Assembly (NCBI GenBank): GCA_051530055.1 | Contig: CM121341.1 | Location: 2,480,001-2,544,000, forward strand | DNA from: Neoechinorhynchus agilis | Lineage: Eukaryota > Acanthocephala | Direction: 5' to 3' | DNA: 64,000 nt | Shown: piece after piece, positions 19,222 through 32,600 of the stretch | Position numbering within the stretch: position 1 is the first letter of the stretch | How the letters are laid out: each line of letters starts with the position of its first letter | Position numbers and translations under genes: made by a program | The notes under the pieces: model-generated | Seen by the model: the letters and a program-made list of their open reading frames with translations, nothing else | What the model was told of the DNA's origin: nothing | Databases searched by the model: none

Positions 19222-22200
19222 ATGGACTGTGAGCCTGATTCGTTGAACGAATCTGATGTAATGGACGATAATCGTACCCTAAATCTAATGAAATTCAACG
19301 ATCAACCGTTATTAGTACCTAGACGTTCTAATTCCCAACGCTTGAAGTATTCTAACTTTAACTTCGATCAAGTTCTCTCACATCCCTGCGATTCGGACAA
19401 TGATTTATTTCAAGAAGACGACGGTTGCGACATTTTGGGCTCTAAAATCCGTTCAAGTAACAAAAGTCACATGGATAGTCGTATTGATTGCTCCAAATCA
19501 GTGTCATCATCATCAAATTTGAGTGGAATCGCAGGTAAGACAAAAAAAGTTATTTGAGTCTCAAACATTGTGCTTTAAGCCGTATTTGAAATGAGAGGAC
19601 CTGTAGAACGCGGATGCATCGGAATTGCATTCATTGATATTCGATGTCCGACTCTTTTGTTAAGTCAAATCATTGACTCTTCTTACGGCTACGCAAAAAC
19701 TGTCAATAAACTGATTTGTTTAGAACCAAACGAAGTATTTCTCGAAATTTAAATGTTTCAACGACGATTTAATATTAAATGTAGGTGGTACTTGCATGCT
19801 CCCAAGCGGAAGCAACGTCCGGATCAGCACCAACTGGGTTACTTGCCATTTTGCAAGAATATATTCCATCCGTGAAAACATGGAGCAGGCGTAAATTCGA
19901 TCTTGATATTGGTATAATTCATGCTTATTTAGTGCTTTTAATTCTTTTGCCGAAATTAGGCCGAAATACGGTTAACTTTTTGTGCGCAAAGGACTACCGA
20001 TCTATCATTAGCGAATTGAGGTTACCTACGTTTTGCATTTTTTTGAACTAAATTCCTCAATTGATTTGCAGTGATGCTTGTTTTTGTGCATGTGGTGGCT
20101 TATTGGACTATTTACAAGAAACAATGCAGATTTGTCTTACACATAATGATAGAGACCGACCTTGGCTTAAAATCGTTTACCAGAGTGCAGACTGTTCAAT
20201 GTTCATGAGTAAGTATTGCTTAGTTGCATTTGCCGTTAGAAAAAATCGCTCAATTTTTAAAAGCCAACGTAAAATCTCATCGCATTATCTTTGTGATAAA
20301 ACGGTTTTATATAAATAATACTTTGTTCTTTGAATGGCTACTTATCTTTTACTTATTTTGAAGAATAATTTCATTTACACTATATTTCTAAAAAGTTTAT
20401 ATCTTCTTTTCGCTTAAACATTAGTATCATTGAATTGGTGAAGGCGACGGAAATTCATCTTGAAAGGAACATTGTTTAAGTTGATAAACTTTCCGCCACT
20501 GGAAAGTTGATCGATATTTTTCAAAGCATTTCCATGAACTGATTAGAAAAACATGTCAAAAACCTTTTCAAGTTCAATTTTGACGCCGTAAATTGCCGCT
20601 ATTAACTTTTGAGCTATCCTTTAAATGAAGATCTACAAACTGTTTAGATTCCAGTACGTTTAATGATCTGAATATCGTCGGTACTCATGGATTATACTCG
20701 CTTCTTAAGTTTACTTATACCGCCGCCGGAACTCGACTTCTTCGTTGCTCTCTGAGTCAGCCTCTTTCCAATTACACTGTAATTGAGCAACGTCTTGATG
20801 CAGTCCAAGAACTGCTAGATTCGAACAACCGACAAATCTTGAGCCAGTTGAAGACATGCCTACAATCGTTCCCTGACCTTGAGAAGGCATTGTTCTCGCT
20901 AGCTACAAACAGCCGTATTGTCAATGTTGGAATTCCTTCTCGTTCGAAACAAAGCCGTGGATCTGCTGCATTGAATGCCACAAAGTTTGAGAAAATTGCT
21001 GAACGTTTGATTGGTGATGTGATTATGGTCAAACATAGTTTAGACTTGATTAGGCCTCTTTCTGATTCACTTTCACTGTGTAAAACTCATCTATTATCTT
21101 GTTGTTCAAGGGTATGAAACTTTTAAAAAATTTCGTGTTCATTCTTTAAAAAAATGAAAGATGCTGAGTGACGATAAGCGATTTAATAATCTTTCAAAGA
21201 CCTTGGCAAGTGTAATTCATTCTGACGCAAAATTCCAAGAAGGATTAATGAAATCGCGAACTCAAAAGTGCTACGCTATAAAGGTATTTTCAAAATAAAA
21301 ATGATCGAATACGTTCTTGACTATTAAGCCCGGGATAAATCAATTATTGGATGTGGCTAGAAAGGCGTATTCCGAAGTGGTCGATGATATCATCGGTAAA
21401 AAAATTTTTTATTTAATTAAGAAACATTTTTTTCTTAGAATATATCGCTGCTCTAAATGAAAAGCATGGCGAAACAATGGAAATAGCTATAAATTTCTCA
21501 CAAAATCGAGGATTTCACGGGAAACTTCGCTGGCTACCTGTGACTCGGGTGGAGGACCGAACACTTCCCAATGGATTCATGTATCTCGACGCCTCAAATA
21601 ATAAATGTGTTTCCTCTAAATGGCAAACATTTACTACGCCCATTTTAATGCGGCTCAATGAACGATCGAACGACTCAATAATGGATGTATTCCGCCTGTC
21701 TCATTGGTACGTTTTAAATATCGCTTACCCATTAATTTTCTTTTTTTAAGTGTACTCGTTGAAGTGATTGAAAGTGTCATAGTGAACGATGAGTTGGCAT
21801 GCCTTCATCGACTGCTCGAATGTGTTGCTCTTGTTGATCTTATCCAATCTCTTTCTCATAATGCCAAATTGCGGCGATACACAAGACCGATCCTTCGACC
21901 TTTAGAAAGTGGCGATTATATTTTGAAAGCTAAAAATGCCCGACATCCAATGCTGGACACATTAGCGTCTAAAATTGCGATCACTGCAAATGATATATAT
22001 TTTAATACTACAGAAAGCCCAATGCTGATAATCACAGGTAGGCGGGAATAAATTACATCCGCACGAATCCTATGCGAATTTGAAAAAAAATCAATCGATT
22101 TATTTGATTACCTAGGGGATTTTCGTCGATGAAATTTATCTAAGTATGCTTTAATTGATATTGGAAAATATTATCTCTTTGTTTTTAGACTTTTTAAATC

Positions 22201-24594
22201 GTTGCACGTATTGACTTCTAAAAGCTTTTATATTAATGTATAGCGATAGCAAGATTTTAACATTGATTTCATTTTTTTAATACAATCAACTTCTTTTTCC
22301 TTTGTAACAAGTACTGATTTCCCTGTTTTTCTTTATTAATTCTTCATGTCTCAGCGAGTTCGACAACTGATCTTTATTTTTACTTCCATTTTCCATCTCC
22401 GATTTTTTTTTAATTGTTTTTATTACTTCCATTAAAATCCTGAAATTTAAAACAATAACAGTTTTACACATAATTTTCTAATTTACTATAAAAATCATTA
22501 ACTTCACGTAAGAATAAAGTACTGATTCCCTGTTTTTCTTTATTAATTCTTCATGTCTCAGCGAATTTGACAACTGAGCTTTATTTATACCTTATTTTTC
22601 ATCTCCGATTTTTAAAAAATTGTTTTCATTACTTCCATTAAAATCATGAAATTTAAAACAATAACAGTTTTACACGTAATTTTTTAATTTACTTTAAAAA
22701 TCATCAACTTCACGTAAGAATAAAGTACTGATTTCCCTGTTTTTCTTTATTAATTCTTCATATACTCAGTAAGTTCAAGAACTGAGCTTTATTTTTACCT
22801 TTATTATCTATCTCCGATTTTTTTAAATTGTTTTTATTACTTCCATTAAAATCATGAAATTTAAAACAATAACAGTTTTACACGTAATTTTCTAATTTAC
22901 TATAAAAATCATTAACTTCACGTAAGAATAAAGTACTGATTTCCCTGTTTTTCTTTATTAATTCTTCATATACTCAGTAAGTTCAAGAACTGAGCTTTAT
23001 TTTTACCTTTATTATCTATCTCCGATTTTTTTAAATTGTTTTTATTACTTCCATTAAAATCATGAAATTTAAAACAATAACAGTTTTACACATAATTTTC
23101 TAATTTACTATAAAAAATCATTAACTTCACGTAAGAATAAAGTACTGATTTCCCTGCTTTTCTTCATTAATTCTTCATGTCTCAGCTAGTTTGACAACTG
23201 AGCTTTATTTTTACCTCCATTTTCCATCTCCGATTTTTTTTAAAAATTGTTTTTATTACTTCCATTAAAATCATTAAATTTTAAACAATAACAGTTTTAC
23301 ACGTAATTTTTTAATTTACTTTAAACTTTAATAAAAACATATTTACCGGGTGAAGACTTCTAAACAATATTTAGTGGATTTATTTAGCCAAATAGTAGGG
23401 GATTCAAGTTAAATCATTCACAGCACCGCTCTGAATCACTCAGCTGTCATCTTAAATAAAATTCAAAAACATCATTTTTATTTCATACATTAAAGCACGT
23501 GATATCTCAGTTTTCTTCAGAAATAATCAACTACAGGTAAAGATAATTTTAAATCTGTGTATTTTAACAAAATTGTGCTCCACTTACAATTGTTTGTAAA
23601 TAATACTATTTAAAATAAGCAATTTGATTAGTTTACCTATAACATAGGCCCGAACATGACTGGCAAAACTACAATCTTAAAAATGATTGGCTTAATTACG
23701 GTAATGGCACAAATCGGTTCATACGTCCCGGCCGACGAAGCTACACTCAGCATTACAAATCAATTATTTACTCGAATGTGTCACGATCAGCTTGTTCCTC
23801 AACTGAATGTGAACATTTCATCGATGGGCAATGGCATGTTAAATTCTACCTCGTCCCATATCCATGAAATGCAAGAAATGGCGTTTATTCTCCACTGCCT
23901 CAACCCATCGATCGTTGCTCGATCAGAAAGGACCGTATGCAATAGTGGCAACAATCTTGTTCTAGTAGATGAACTGTGCCGAGGGATCGAACAAAAACAA
24001 GCACTTGCATTAAGTTTTTGTATTTATGAGCATTTACTTGTGTTCGGCAGGACAATGACTATTGCTACATCGCATTTACCAGCGATGGTGACTAATTTAT
24101 GCTGTTTGTACCCACAAGTTTCAGTTTCTCAGATGGATGAGCTTTTTAGAATATTTCCCGGTCAATGTGATAAGCTCGACTATGGTTAGCCTCTTCTTTT
24201 TATCGCCAAATATCTCTCTTCTTTGGTCCTTATAGGTATCCGTCTTGCTGAAAAAAGTAAATTGTTTCCCGATTCAGTGATTAGTAATGCCTTGAAATCG
24301 TTGGAAGAGCACAAAAACGAAGAATTAACTTTAATAAAAGTTACAAAAGACGTCGAGAGAGTGAGAATGGTAGTGAAGTTTTGGCGTGAATGGGAATCCT
24401 TTAAACAGGAATTGAAGAGTTGTGAACGCAGGGACAATGAAGTGATTGAAGCAAAATGCCTTGAGTTTTCTACTAAGATAGAAAATTTTGTTCGTCGATA
24501 TTCTGCATTGTTGAGCAGTTTAAAGGCAAGCAAAGAATCCGGATCAACACAATCGGGAGACACTGTACGGTGTTCGGATGAAGAATGTCAATGA
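19222..24594 (+). CDS. MSH4: MutS homolog 4, meiotic recombination protein
   Basis: Twelve exons read through to a 965-aa protein (human MSH4 936): 19222-19534, 19580-19734, 19785-19911, 19960-20020, 20072-20208, 20648-21111, 21161-21283, 21329-21395, 21439-21706, 21751-22037, 23648-24184, 24236-24594. All introns are GT...AG and most are 43-51 nt. Order of domains: a Ser/Asn-rich leader (about 100 aa); connector (GCIGIAFIDIRCPTLLLSQI); core/lever (SRTQKCYAIKPGINQLLDVARKAY, the MSH4-typical block); clamp; ATPase with Walker A GPNMTGKTT and Walker B LVLVDELCRG. MSH4 pairs with MSH5 as a sliding clamp on Holliday junctions to promote crossovers. The ATPase motifs depart from the usual GPNMSGKST and DELGRGT. 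The N-terminal mismatch-binding domain is absent, as in the family. Confidence 0.93.
22290..23330. repeat. About 208-bp tandem repeat in an MSH4 intron, five copies
   Basis: The landmark GTACTGATTTCCCTG appears at about 22311, 22519, 22725, 22933 and 23142, a period of 206-209 bp. The unit is AT-rich and non-coding. It makes up most of the 1610-nt tenth intron of MSH4, whose other introns (except one of 439 nt) are about 45-50 nt. A short scrap resembling the LINE family R 3' end lies just after it at about 23405-23445. Confidence 0.9.
23405..23445 (-). mobile_element. Scrap of LINE family R 3' end
   Basis: ATTCACAGCACCGCTCTGAATCACT... matches, with several changes, the 3' terminal region at about 9946-9975. 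It shows an old insertion in the intron. Confidence 0.4.
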
Positions 24595-24712
24595 TGTTAT
24601 ATTTATTTTTTGTTCCGATTTTGGTTTCGTTCAAAAAACTAAGTTTACGCAATTTTTAGGTGATAGCTGTAAGGATCGAAATCAACAAATAGTTTAATTG
24701 GACACATTAGAA

Positions 24713-25159
24713 TCACAAATATCTATTTCTTGCTGATCTGAATAAAGACCGGGATAATCTTTTGCATACTGATACCCGATCAATACTGTTAGTTAGACGA
24801 ATCATTGCAGAAACCACATGATTTGCTGCAGAAAACTTTAGATAAAAGATTTCTCGTAATCTCAGAACTGTCCACACTACAGAGATTTCTTTTAGTTTAA
24901 ACCACTTGTCCGTTTTGCACAAATATAATGGTACATTGAGGCATCCTCGTCTGCTCCAGTTTTCACATTTATTTGGATCCGGCCGATCGTAGCGCATACC
25001 CACGTGAATTATATTCATATCAGTCGCAGCCCTCTTAAATGTATTGTCTTCATCTTTATTGATTTTTGACTTTTGTCCTAAAGTTTTATCAATGGATAAA
25101 GTTAATGCAAAGATGAACAGCATATAAATGTGCATTTTTTGATGTAAAAGTAGATTCAT
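24713..25159 (-). CDS. Small secreted cysteine-containing protein, possibly ShK-like
   Basis: Start chosen at the ATG at 25159. Residues about 9-28 (MHIYMLFIFALTLSIDKTLG) form a signal peptide. The mature part has KCENWSRRGCLNVPLYLCKTDKWF. Near 24790 a neighbouring frame reads CSKSCGFCNDSSN followed by a stop. The CxxxCxxC ending together with the upstream cysteines resembles the ShK domain, a small disulphide fold of secreted animal proteins, and a short intron may connect them. The exact splice was not settled, so the C-terminus given by the unspliced frame is doubtful. Its role is unknown. Confidence 0.45.
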   Translation of the reverse strand: MNLLLHQKMHIYMLFIFALTLSIDKTLGQKSKINKDEDNTFKRAATDMNIIHVGMRYDRPDPNKCENWSRRGCLNVPLYLCKTDKWFKLKEISVVWTVLRLREIFYLKFSAANHVVSAMIRLTNSIDRVSVCKRLSRSLFRSARNRYL

Positions 25160-25587
25160 CACTAAATGTGAGATCGCAGTGCGCACTTCAACAAAGTCGA
25201 GCTATGATTTATGATCATCGTTGTAGCTTTGAGTCTAGAAAACTCTCAAGATCAAATCAGAAGTTTCTTGCAATTATAATTGCATATTTATTTGGTATAG
25301 AAACTAAGGCATATCTCACTTTAAAAAAATTCGTTCAACAGCTAAATTATACAAGCGGTTTTTTTATTGTTGATCTAACATCATTCTTTTAATCCGTTAA
25401 CATGATTTTAATCATTATCACTGTTATTTCCCCCCCACTGTGAATTTTGTAAGCCAATAAGATCGCTTGTATTTGATCTTAGAAGAATAACGTAAAACAA
25501 ACGACAATGACTTATCACATTATATCGAGCTACTTTTATTGATCGTAAAGAAATTATTCATTATAGTTTCAATTAGCGATGTTTGAT
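25160..25587. other. AT-rich spacer, nothing recognised
   Basis: Only short frames without recognisable motifs. Confidence 0.5.
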
Positions 25588-25815
25588 TCAGAAAATAGAT
25601 TTATCTTGAAAATTTTCGGCCTTTTCGTTTTCTTCAATCACTTTAACAATTGATTGAAGAAGGCCAACAAAAAAACCGAAAACTTCCAATATAAATCTAT
25701 TGATCGGTTGCTTCCTCAGGGTGGAATTCCATGACTTATAGAATGCGGTAACTACAGCTTTTGGATAACGTTTAACTAAAACGAAATTAAAAAAATGACT
25801 TTTGGGTAGCATCAT
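25588..25815 (-). CDS. Small single-membrane-span protein, unassigned
   Basis: 75 codons. MLPKSHFFNFVLVKRYPKAV is followed by a basic stretch (KSWNSTLRKQPINR), one likely membrane helix (FILEVFGFFVGLLQSIV) and a charged tail (KVIEENEKAENFQDKS). Size and layout resemble small mitochondrial inner-membrane subunits, but I recognise no family. It could also be a late exon. Confidence 0.4.
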   Translation of the reverse strand: MMLPKSHFFNFVLVKRYPKAVVTAFYKSWNSTLRKQPINRFILEVFGFFVGLLQSIVKVIEENEKAENFQDKSIF

Positions 25816-25919
25816 GAACGCGAATACAAGGATTTTTCAAGATTCAGCGGTTCAAAAACTGTGAAGAAAACTAGCTTTGATCAAGTAAAATCATTGTGTC
25901 ACACCACGAGTTTCACAAT

Positions 25920-26350
25920 TATTTTATCCATTGTCAGCGGGACGATCTCCAATGCATGCTGAAATCAATGCCATTCTGAGTAGGACCCTAAAAACGCTTT
26001 TCCTCCCAAACATTCTAGAACCCACTGATCTTTGTAGATTAGATGGATTCCTTGGCGGGAGGGAAAATGCTTTGGCAAACTCCAACATCAGCCACTCGAA
26101 AAAGGTGCAGGAGGAGCGGTGACGGCGGCAGGGGATGGGAAATGCTTAAAATACAGGGAGCTAATCCGAAACTACCATTTTGTCCCCTTCGGTGTGGAAA
26201 CGTACCTTGGGAGGGTCGGCAAGGACTTGGGGAAACGAATCAATGCGGCGACTGGAGAGCCAAGATCAACTTCGTTCCTAGCCCAAAAAATAAGGATTGC
26301 GGTGTAGTGGGGCAATGCGGCCTGCATTTTGGCCAGCGCCGATGAATAGG
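25920..26350 (+). mobile_element. LINE family R, C-terminal fragment
   Basis: Plus-strand frames show RPMHAEINAILSRTL, FLPNILEPTDLCRLDG, then NYHFVPFGVETYLG, INAATGEPRSTSFLAQKIRIAV and WGNAA. This is the block order seen at the C-terminus of RLE-type LINEs. Frames are interrupted by stops and shifts, so it is dead. Orientation is opposite to the copies at 9900 and 52830. Confidence 0.7.
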
Positions 26351-26642
26351 AGCGGAGAGGTTTAGAAATTAGCGAAAAAGTTTGAAAAGTTCCGTGAGTT
26401 TATGCACCTCTAAGCGTTCAGTTTGAGTTTTCCCATGTTGATAATATTAGTAAAAAAAATTTAGTAACAATTTTTTGGTGCAGCTTAATAAGATCGATTT
26501 GGTGAAACATTAATAGATGACATAAACAATTTGATAGATTTTATGAGAATATTTAGACAATGAATGGATTTTAGAACGAAGCCAACAAAATGACACAATT
26601 GACTAGTTTGTTGTTGTTTTTATAATTCAGCATTTAAAAGTA

Positions 26643-29600
26643 TTAATCGATCATGATTTCCTCCGTTTCCACCATAGGATTTTCTTTCTTTAAAATCCTT
26701 TTATATGCTGCTGTAATGGGTGAAATCAGTTGTTTTGTATAACCACTTAGACCCGATATCCAATCGATTCTGTACTTCTTTTCAGGTATTTGGTCAACTA
26801 CATTTGATGGAATAAGTACAAATTGGGTGAAAGATGATACCTACATCCTTCGAACGTGATCTGAACAATCGACGCCAATATACCAACCAAGACACATATC
26901 ACACAACCGGATAATCCGTACCATAGAAAACTCATTCCGTACATTGCAATCAGTCCGCTCGAATCGGTTACATACGTCGGCTTAGAAGTTGTCAAAAAGG
27001 GAGGATCTGTCGTTAAAAACGAACAATTGGCTATTGAAAGTGGTTTATATGGCGATTTTACGGCGTAGCCATTCTCATTCTAAGACGCACACGATCAAGA
27101 ATAGCTATTTTAGCGAGCTAGAAAAAATGATTGATCCAGCCAAAATCCAAATTTGGAAGGATAGAGATAAAACCAGACCAATTAGTGCTGCCTAAGAAAA
27201 TGTTTTGCATTTCAAAACCTATTATTTCCAACCATTGGTTTGCAGAAATGGACAAAAAATCCAAGGACATATACGCCCATCACTGGTCCATTGAAGACGC
27301 CAAAAATTGAAAGTGCTGCCTATGGGCACGAAATAGACCTTATTTTTCAACAAACGATTTTTGTCACTTACTATTAAAACGCCTTGAAAATTTTGAACAA
27401 TAAGCACCATCAGAAGCGCAAAAACTCCAAACAATACAGCTATTTTTTTTATCGATGAAAAAAAATTAGCTTCGTAAGTTTCAAAATCAATTCTAACTTA
27501 TTATTCTTAGCAGTGCAAGATAATGGTTAAATTTTATCTTTAAAACATTAACAGTCGGTTTTATTAGATCGTTGACAACGACTGCTGATAGACTGTTCAA
27601 ACATGAAGAGATTGTGCTAAAGAAATTCTATAAACTAAATTTTTTGTATATGCTCAAATACCTTAAAGTGCCACTAAAGATGGTTGCAAGGAAAAGTCCT
27701 CCAAATCCATTAAGATTCTTCATGGTTGTCATAATGAACAATGGATAAAGCTTTCAGTAGATAATTTTAGAATCTTGAACAAACACAGAAACAAACCTGA
27801 TCAATACTGGATATTTGTGAACTTGTTAAAGGATCACAACCTTCGTAATAAGTGTACATTATTAATCCAATGGCAATACAAACGCTTATTGATACGATTA
27901 TGCCAAGACAGTTGAGCCATGCCGCCCTTTAAAGAATAACTTTTAGAACATTTTTTGTGCCTTCACGAATAAACCTTTTACATAGCGCATCGTTTTTTAT
28001 TGATAGATATCGTTGAACCTGAATTTGGTTAAAACTAAACAGACTAATTGTTGTGAAACCGTGTCCAATTACAGTTGACCAGACAGTAAGTTTTATTCGT
28101 GGATTAACGTCAAAACTAGAATTGTGAGTTTGATTATAAAAATTAAGATTATAAGAAAAATTCTCACTCAAAAAATTCGAGTCGGTCGCTTTCAATGCTA
28201 ATTTTTAAGACATTCCAAAAACCATCGACTTTATTAGAGCCTAATGTTAGACTTATAGAAGCCTTAAAAGTAATATCGGACATACGTACCTAATATCGCA
28301 GTCAATAAAAGTCCTGTAAGGATGATAAGAAATTGAAAGACGTCGGACCAAACAACTCCACGAACTCCTCCCTGGACGATTATCGCGAATCGGGATTTAC
28401 AATTTAGAAAAATACCAGAGTAGAGTAAGCAATGCAGACAAGAGTGAGAAGCGACGCAGGGAGCCAAATATTTAATCCAGTGACTAAATCAATGATTATT
28501 GTCTTCATTTATCCGATATATACCTTGATTTAGAGCCTTCGAAGGAGCATAAATCACAACTCCGAGGTACAATGTCTATTTTTTGGTTTAGAAGGGTACA
28601 CAATTTTCAAATTAAATTTGCGTTCTTACAGTTTGACAGATAAAACAAATCGAGGCCGCAATTTTTACATAGACATTAAATCGAAGTCGAAGATACTAAA
28701 CACTTTATCTATTTATGTTCATAAAAACGAAACTTACATCGTAAAGAGATTCAATCTCAGATGATCTTAATTTTGGAATGAAAAGATGAGCCGTTGCGAT
28801 TGTGCCCAGTACGTTTCCAAAACCTAAAATGAGGAAGTGAGCGTTTGTAAGAACATTACGAAAACTAAACTTCCTCCCTATAGTTTAGAAAAAACACGCT
28901 TTAGTTTTCTTGGAGACGAAATAAAAGTAGGTTAAATAACAAATTCCGATGGATTCTCATAACTTTAGCTTTTTTCTTTGAGTGAATATCATGAAACTTC
29001 AAACGTTATTGTTCTTCTTTAAAAAAAGTCAATTATGTTCTATGTTTTGGACCGATCAAAAGCTCCTTTGTCTAAGTACCGACCGAAATCGCTTTAATTT
29101 CTCTATGAAGAGACTTTTCATGCTTTAGAAAATTCAAATTTTTTTATGAGCGTGTAAGTGGAATAGAAGGATAAAGATTATCTTTGATGTAGCTCAATTA
29201 TTACAAGACGAAATAAAGTTTTTCACTGAACAAGAAAAGTTCATCGGTATTAGAAACATTAAAATGTAAAAAGCAACTAAACAAAGTTTGATCGCGTTTT
29301 GAGCCTTACATGTCATCCAAAACATTGTTCCATAAAAATAAGATTCAGCCGAATATCCGAGAATTGCAATAGCGGACCAAAACGAAGCTATCAAACTCAT
29401 TGCCACTGGGAAGGCCTAAAACACAACGAGGTAGATATAATTACAAGCTTCGATTTTCTCACTCCTAACTTCCTTTCAGCCAATACATAATCCAAAGGAG
29501 TCTGCTTGCGCCGGCATCCTGTACAATTTAAATTCTAATGTAACCCAATGCTAAGGTTTATAAGAATTTAAATATAAAAGCACCAATCGTAAGTGAAAGT

Positions 29601-29662
29601 ATAACGAAAATGGCGAAGAGTGCCCAATCAACAGTGGTGAAATATTCTTTGTCTTCAATCAT
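26643..29662 (-). CDS. Sodium:solute symporter, SLC5 family (SMVT/SMCT-like)
   Basis: About a dozen or more short exons on the minus strand, starting MIEDKEYFTTVDWALFAIFV (29662) and ending VETEEIMID (stop at 26643). Successive exons match SLC5 landmarks: LDYVLAER near 29490; FPVAMSLIASFWSAIAILGYSAE near 29400; LYLGVVIYAPSKALNQ near 28560; TGLNIWLPASLLTLVCIAYSTL near 28450; GGVRGVVWSDVFQFLIILTGL near 28350; VNPRIKLTVWSTVIGHG...NQIQVQRYLS near 28070; AAWLNCLGIIV near 27900; NGFGGLFLATIFSGTL near 27690; SAVVVNDLIKPT near 27570; ALSIFGVFNGPVMGVYVLGFF near 27270. It couples Na+ entry to uptake of a vitamin, monocarboxylate or similar solute. Some splice sites (for example after exon 2) I could not resolve, so exon bounds are approximate. 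Confidence 0.85.
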
Positions 29663-32600
29663 AATGGTTTTCTTAAATATATAGAAAGGAAACCAAAAAG
29701 TTGATGTACTAAGAAGGAAAAGAGTTGATAAACGCGTAAAATGAGTCAGATCCCTCTAAAACAAACGAAACGCATTTTTCATTAAATGGTCAATACGTTT
29801 TGAGACTAACGATGTGAATAAAAAAATTAAGAATATATCAAATGGCAAAAAGACGGAGAGCGTTTTGACAATGTCAAGGAGATGTGTGAGGAAATGTCGC
29901 TTCGTGTCTTGCTAAACTAATTTGTGAAATGGATTACCCGGAACGAAGAGAAACGGATGATGAGCAATTCAAAAATATCAGCTCGATTTTGAGCTGATCG
30001 CTCTACAAGTGCTTCGCCTAGTTATCTCAACGATTTTCGATAGCAGATATCAAGATCTTTTAAACGTCTATTCTTCATAAGTGTTTGGTTAAGCTAAAAA
30101 ATTAAAGAATCAACCATGAACATTAACCCGACATTCGATACATTGAGCTTCAGTCCAAGAGATGGTCACATTTCGCCATATTAAAATTCAACTCGATTCT
30201 ACGGCTCGATGCATGACATGAGCAATTTATCTCCCCTTGGCTAAAGACGATAATCAGCAATCGTAACCTTCAGATTATGCCTAGTTATTGGACTTCGAGG
30301 AAAAGTTCCACTGTAATCGAAGCGAACAGGAAACCTGAAGGCAGAAGTCGATATAAAGGATGCGCTACCGAAAAGTAGCCGCTACTTTCAAGGTAATGAA
30401 TTAAAGTCCCATTTAAATGATATAATCCGAAGGGTTTATAAGGTTAAAAAATGCCCTTCATTGTAGTGTGAGCAGGCCGAAATAGATGTAAATTTGACAA
30501 ACTGCCAATTGGATGGTTCACGGTTCGTGTAACCTCTAAATGTCATGGGAATTTGGATAAGCTGCGAGTTGATTTTGCAATCTTTTTAATCTGATCAACT
30601 CGGACTAAGGTCTATACATTCATTGAATATGAATGACATTGACTATTTTGGGTTTGGTTATTTATCTGGACGTAGTAAGAAGAGAAGGTTCAGGCTAAGA
30701 AGGATACAACAAGGGCACATCTCGACACCCATTCCCAACAAAGGTCACTGAAAGTTGTCCAACATGGAACTCTAACGAAGGACAGAGAGGTCATCGACAA
30801 TGTGGATCTTCAAGACACCAAAGGGTGAAAATGCACAATAAAAAATATTACGATGGTAGATTTGTGCATCAATGCATCTTGAGAAACGACTCTGCAAACA
30901 CTTTGACTCGTTGATGGCAGCTAGTCTTGATTGCAGCAACCAGGCTACAGGCTCTGAAGGAAAGGTCGACTTGCGCCTCCGCTAGGAGCATTATGGAAAC
31001 AAAGTTAACCGAAATTGAGTAAAGATTTCTTTAATTGATGGATCCGAAATCCTAGACTGTACTTGGAAATACTTAAAGGAAGTTTACAGCCTAAAGGTAT
31101 GTCTGAACACATCTATTAAGATCTATCCTGCGTAGTTTTTTCAGACTGTCTTTAAGACAAATATAACACTTAACCTCCAAGGAGTAAATATGTTCCTTAG
31201 TGGCTTTAACGACCCGTCCGCCCTTTTCTGCGTAAGTTGTACAGTGCCGAATTATGAAAAGCTTAACTTAATATCACGCATTTGTGAAGAACTTCTTGGT
31301 GCTCGCTCTCAGGATGATATTTTTCTGACACAATTTTGGGATTCCATTAATTGACAGTGTCGTGCAAGATATCGACTGGTCGAAGATTGTCATTCGCAAG
31401 TCCTTTCGACCGTGGAAAATACAAGCTCGGATTAAGAATTCAAGTAGAAATGCAAAGATAAAGCTATTCATTTCGCTGCATTATCAACTTGCCTTTTCTC
31501 CTCTCACAAAGGCTAATTCTTAGGTTTTAAAGTCTAGAACTTTCTGATATTGCCAATTTTGAATTTTTCTACCAACAAATGATTTCTGTTTCACTGTGGA
31601 ATGGGCTTTTTTGAAGAATAAGCATACAAACGGTTCTCTCTCTGTAAACACAAATAAAACGAAATTTATCATTAAATCAAGACCCGTAATAGGCAACCGC
31701 AAATATTCTGTTTTTAAATCAAATTCGTTTTGTGGTATTTTTCTTGAATTGCTATCTTTAAGTACTCGTTTATCACCAATCTCATGGCCAATAACGATCC
31801 AAATAAAAATTGAACTGCTTTAAGTTGCGTGATTTTGATCACGTGTCCACGTAGCTTCTTCAACATTTTAAATCCATTCTCTCTTAACCCTAGGCTATAT
31901 CCCGGCTGGGTTCCCAATGCTCAATTGTGCCAATAGTCAGATTTTCGACAAGTTTATTATATTCTCACTTATCTCGCATGCACACTATTCAAATAAATCT
32001 TCTTCGAGTGAAAATGAACGATTTCAAAGCACATGCAATATAATTCTTAAAGAATAAAATTGAACGCTAAAGGTTCCCTACTAAGAGTCAGCCGGCCAAT
32101 CTTATTATTAATTTTTTATATTTTACCAGCAATAGAAGGTGCTCATTCAAAGTCATCTCTGTATTTGCAGTACCATTGGTTTTTTAAAGTGTTGAACAAC
32201 CCTTGGAAGCTTCTAGTATTTATCCATTTCACATAGAATTATTGTTCAGGTCTACAATTGCGGTGAACTTCGTCGATTTCATCATCAGTTTGTTAGTTAG
32301 TATGAACCCGATGATATTCAAAACATCTTTAATCCAAATAATCATTTACTGCGGGTGTAGACTTCTAAACAATAATTCCAATCACATTCCCCAATACCTC
32401 ACATATCGACATTTACATATTAAAAGATTCTACTGATTTTTCTTCACAGCAAATAATTTTACAACACGCCCGACTAATCCTGTTTGATAGCGATAAGCAC
32501 TCAGTCCAGAGCGCGGATCAATGCTTACAAATCAGCTCATTAGAAAGCATTAAGGGAATTATATTCTTTACAGGTTATGCAATTCCGATCTTATTGTTAT

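Noticed and set aside
32203-32436. Possible last helix of a G-protein-coupled receptor (SMNPMIF resembling NPxxY).
   Set aside because: Only one helix-like stretch, with no other receptor segments found around it.
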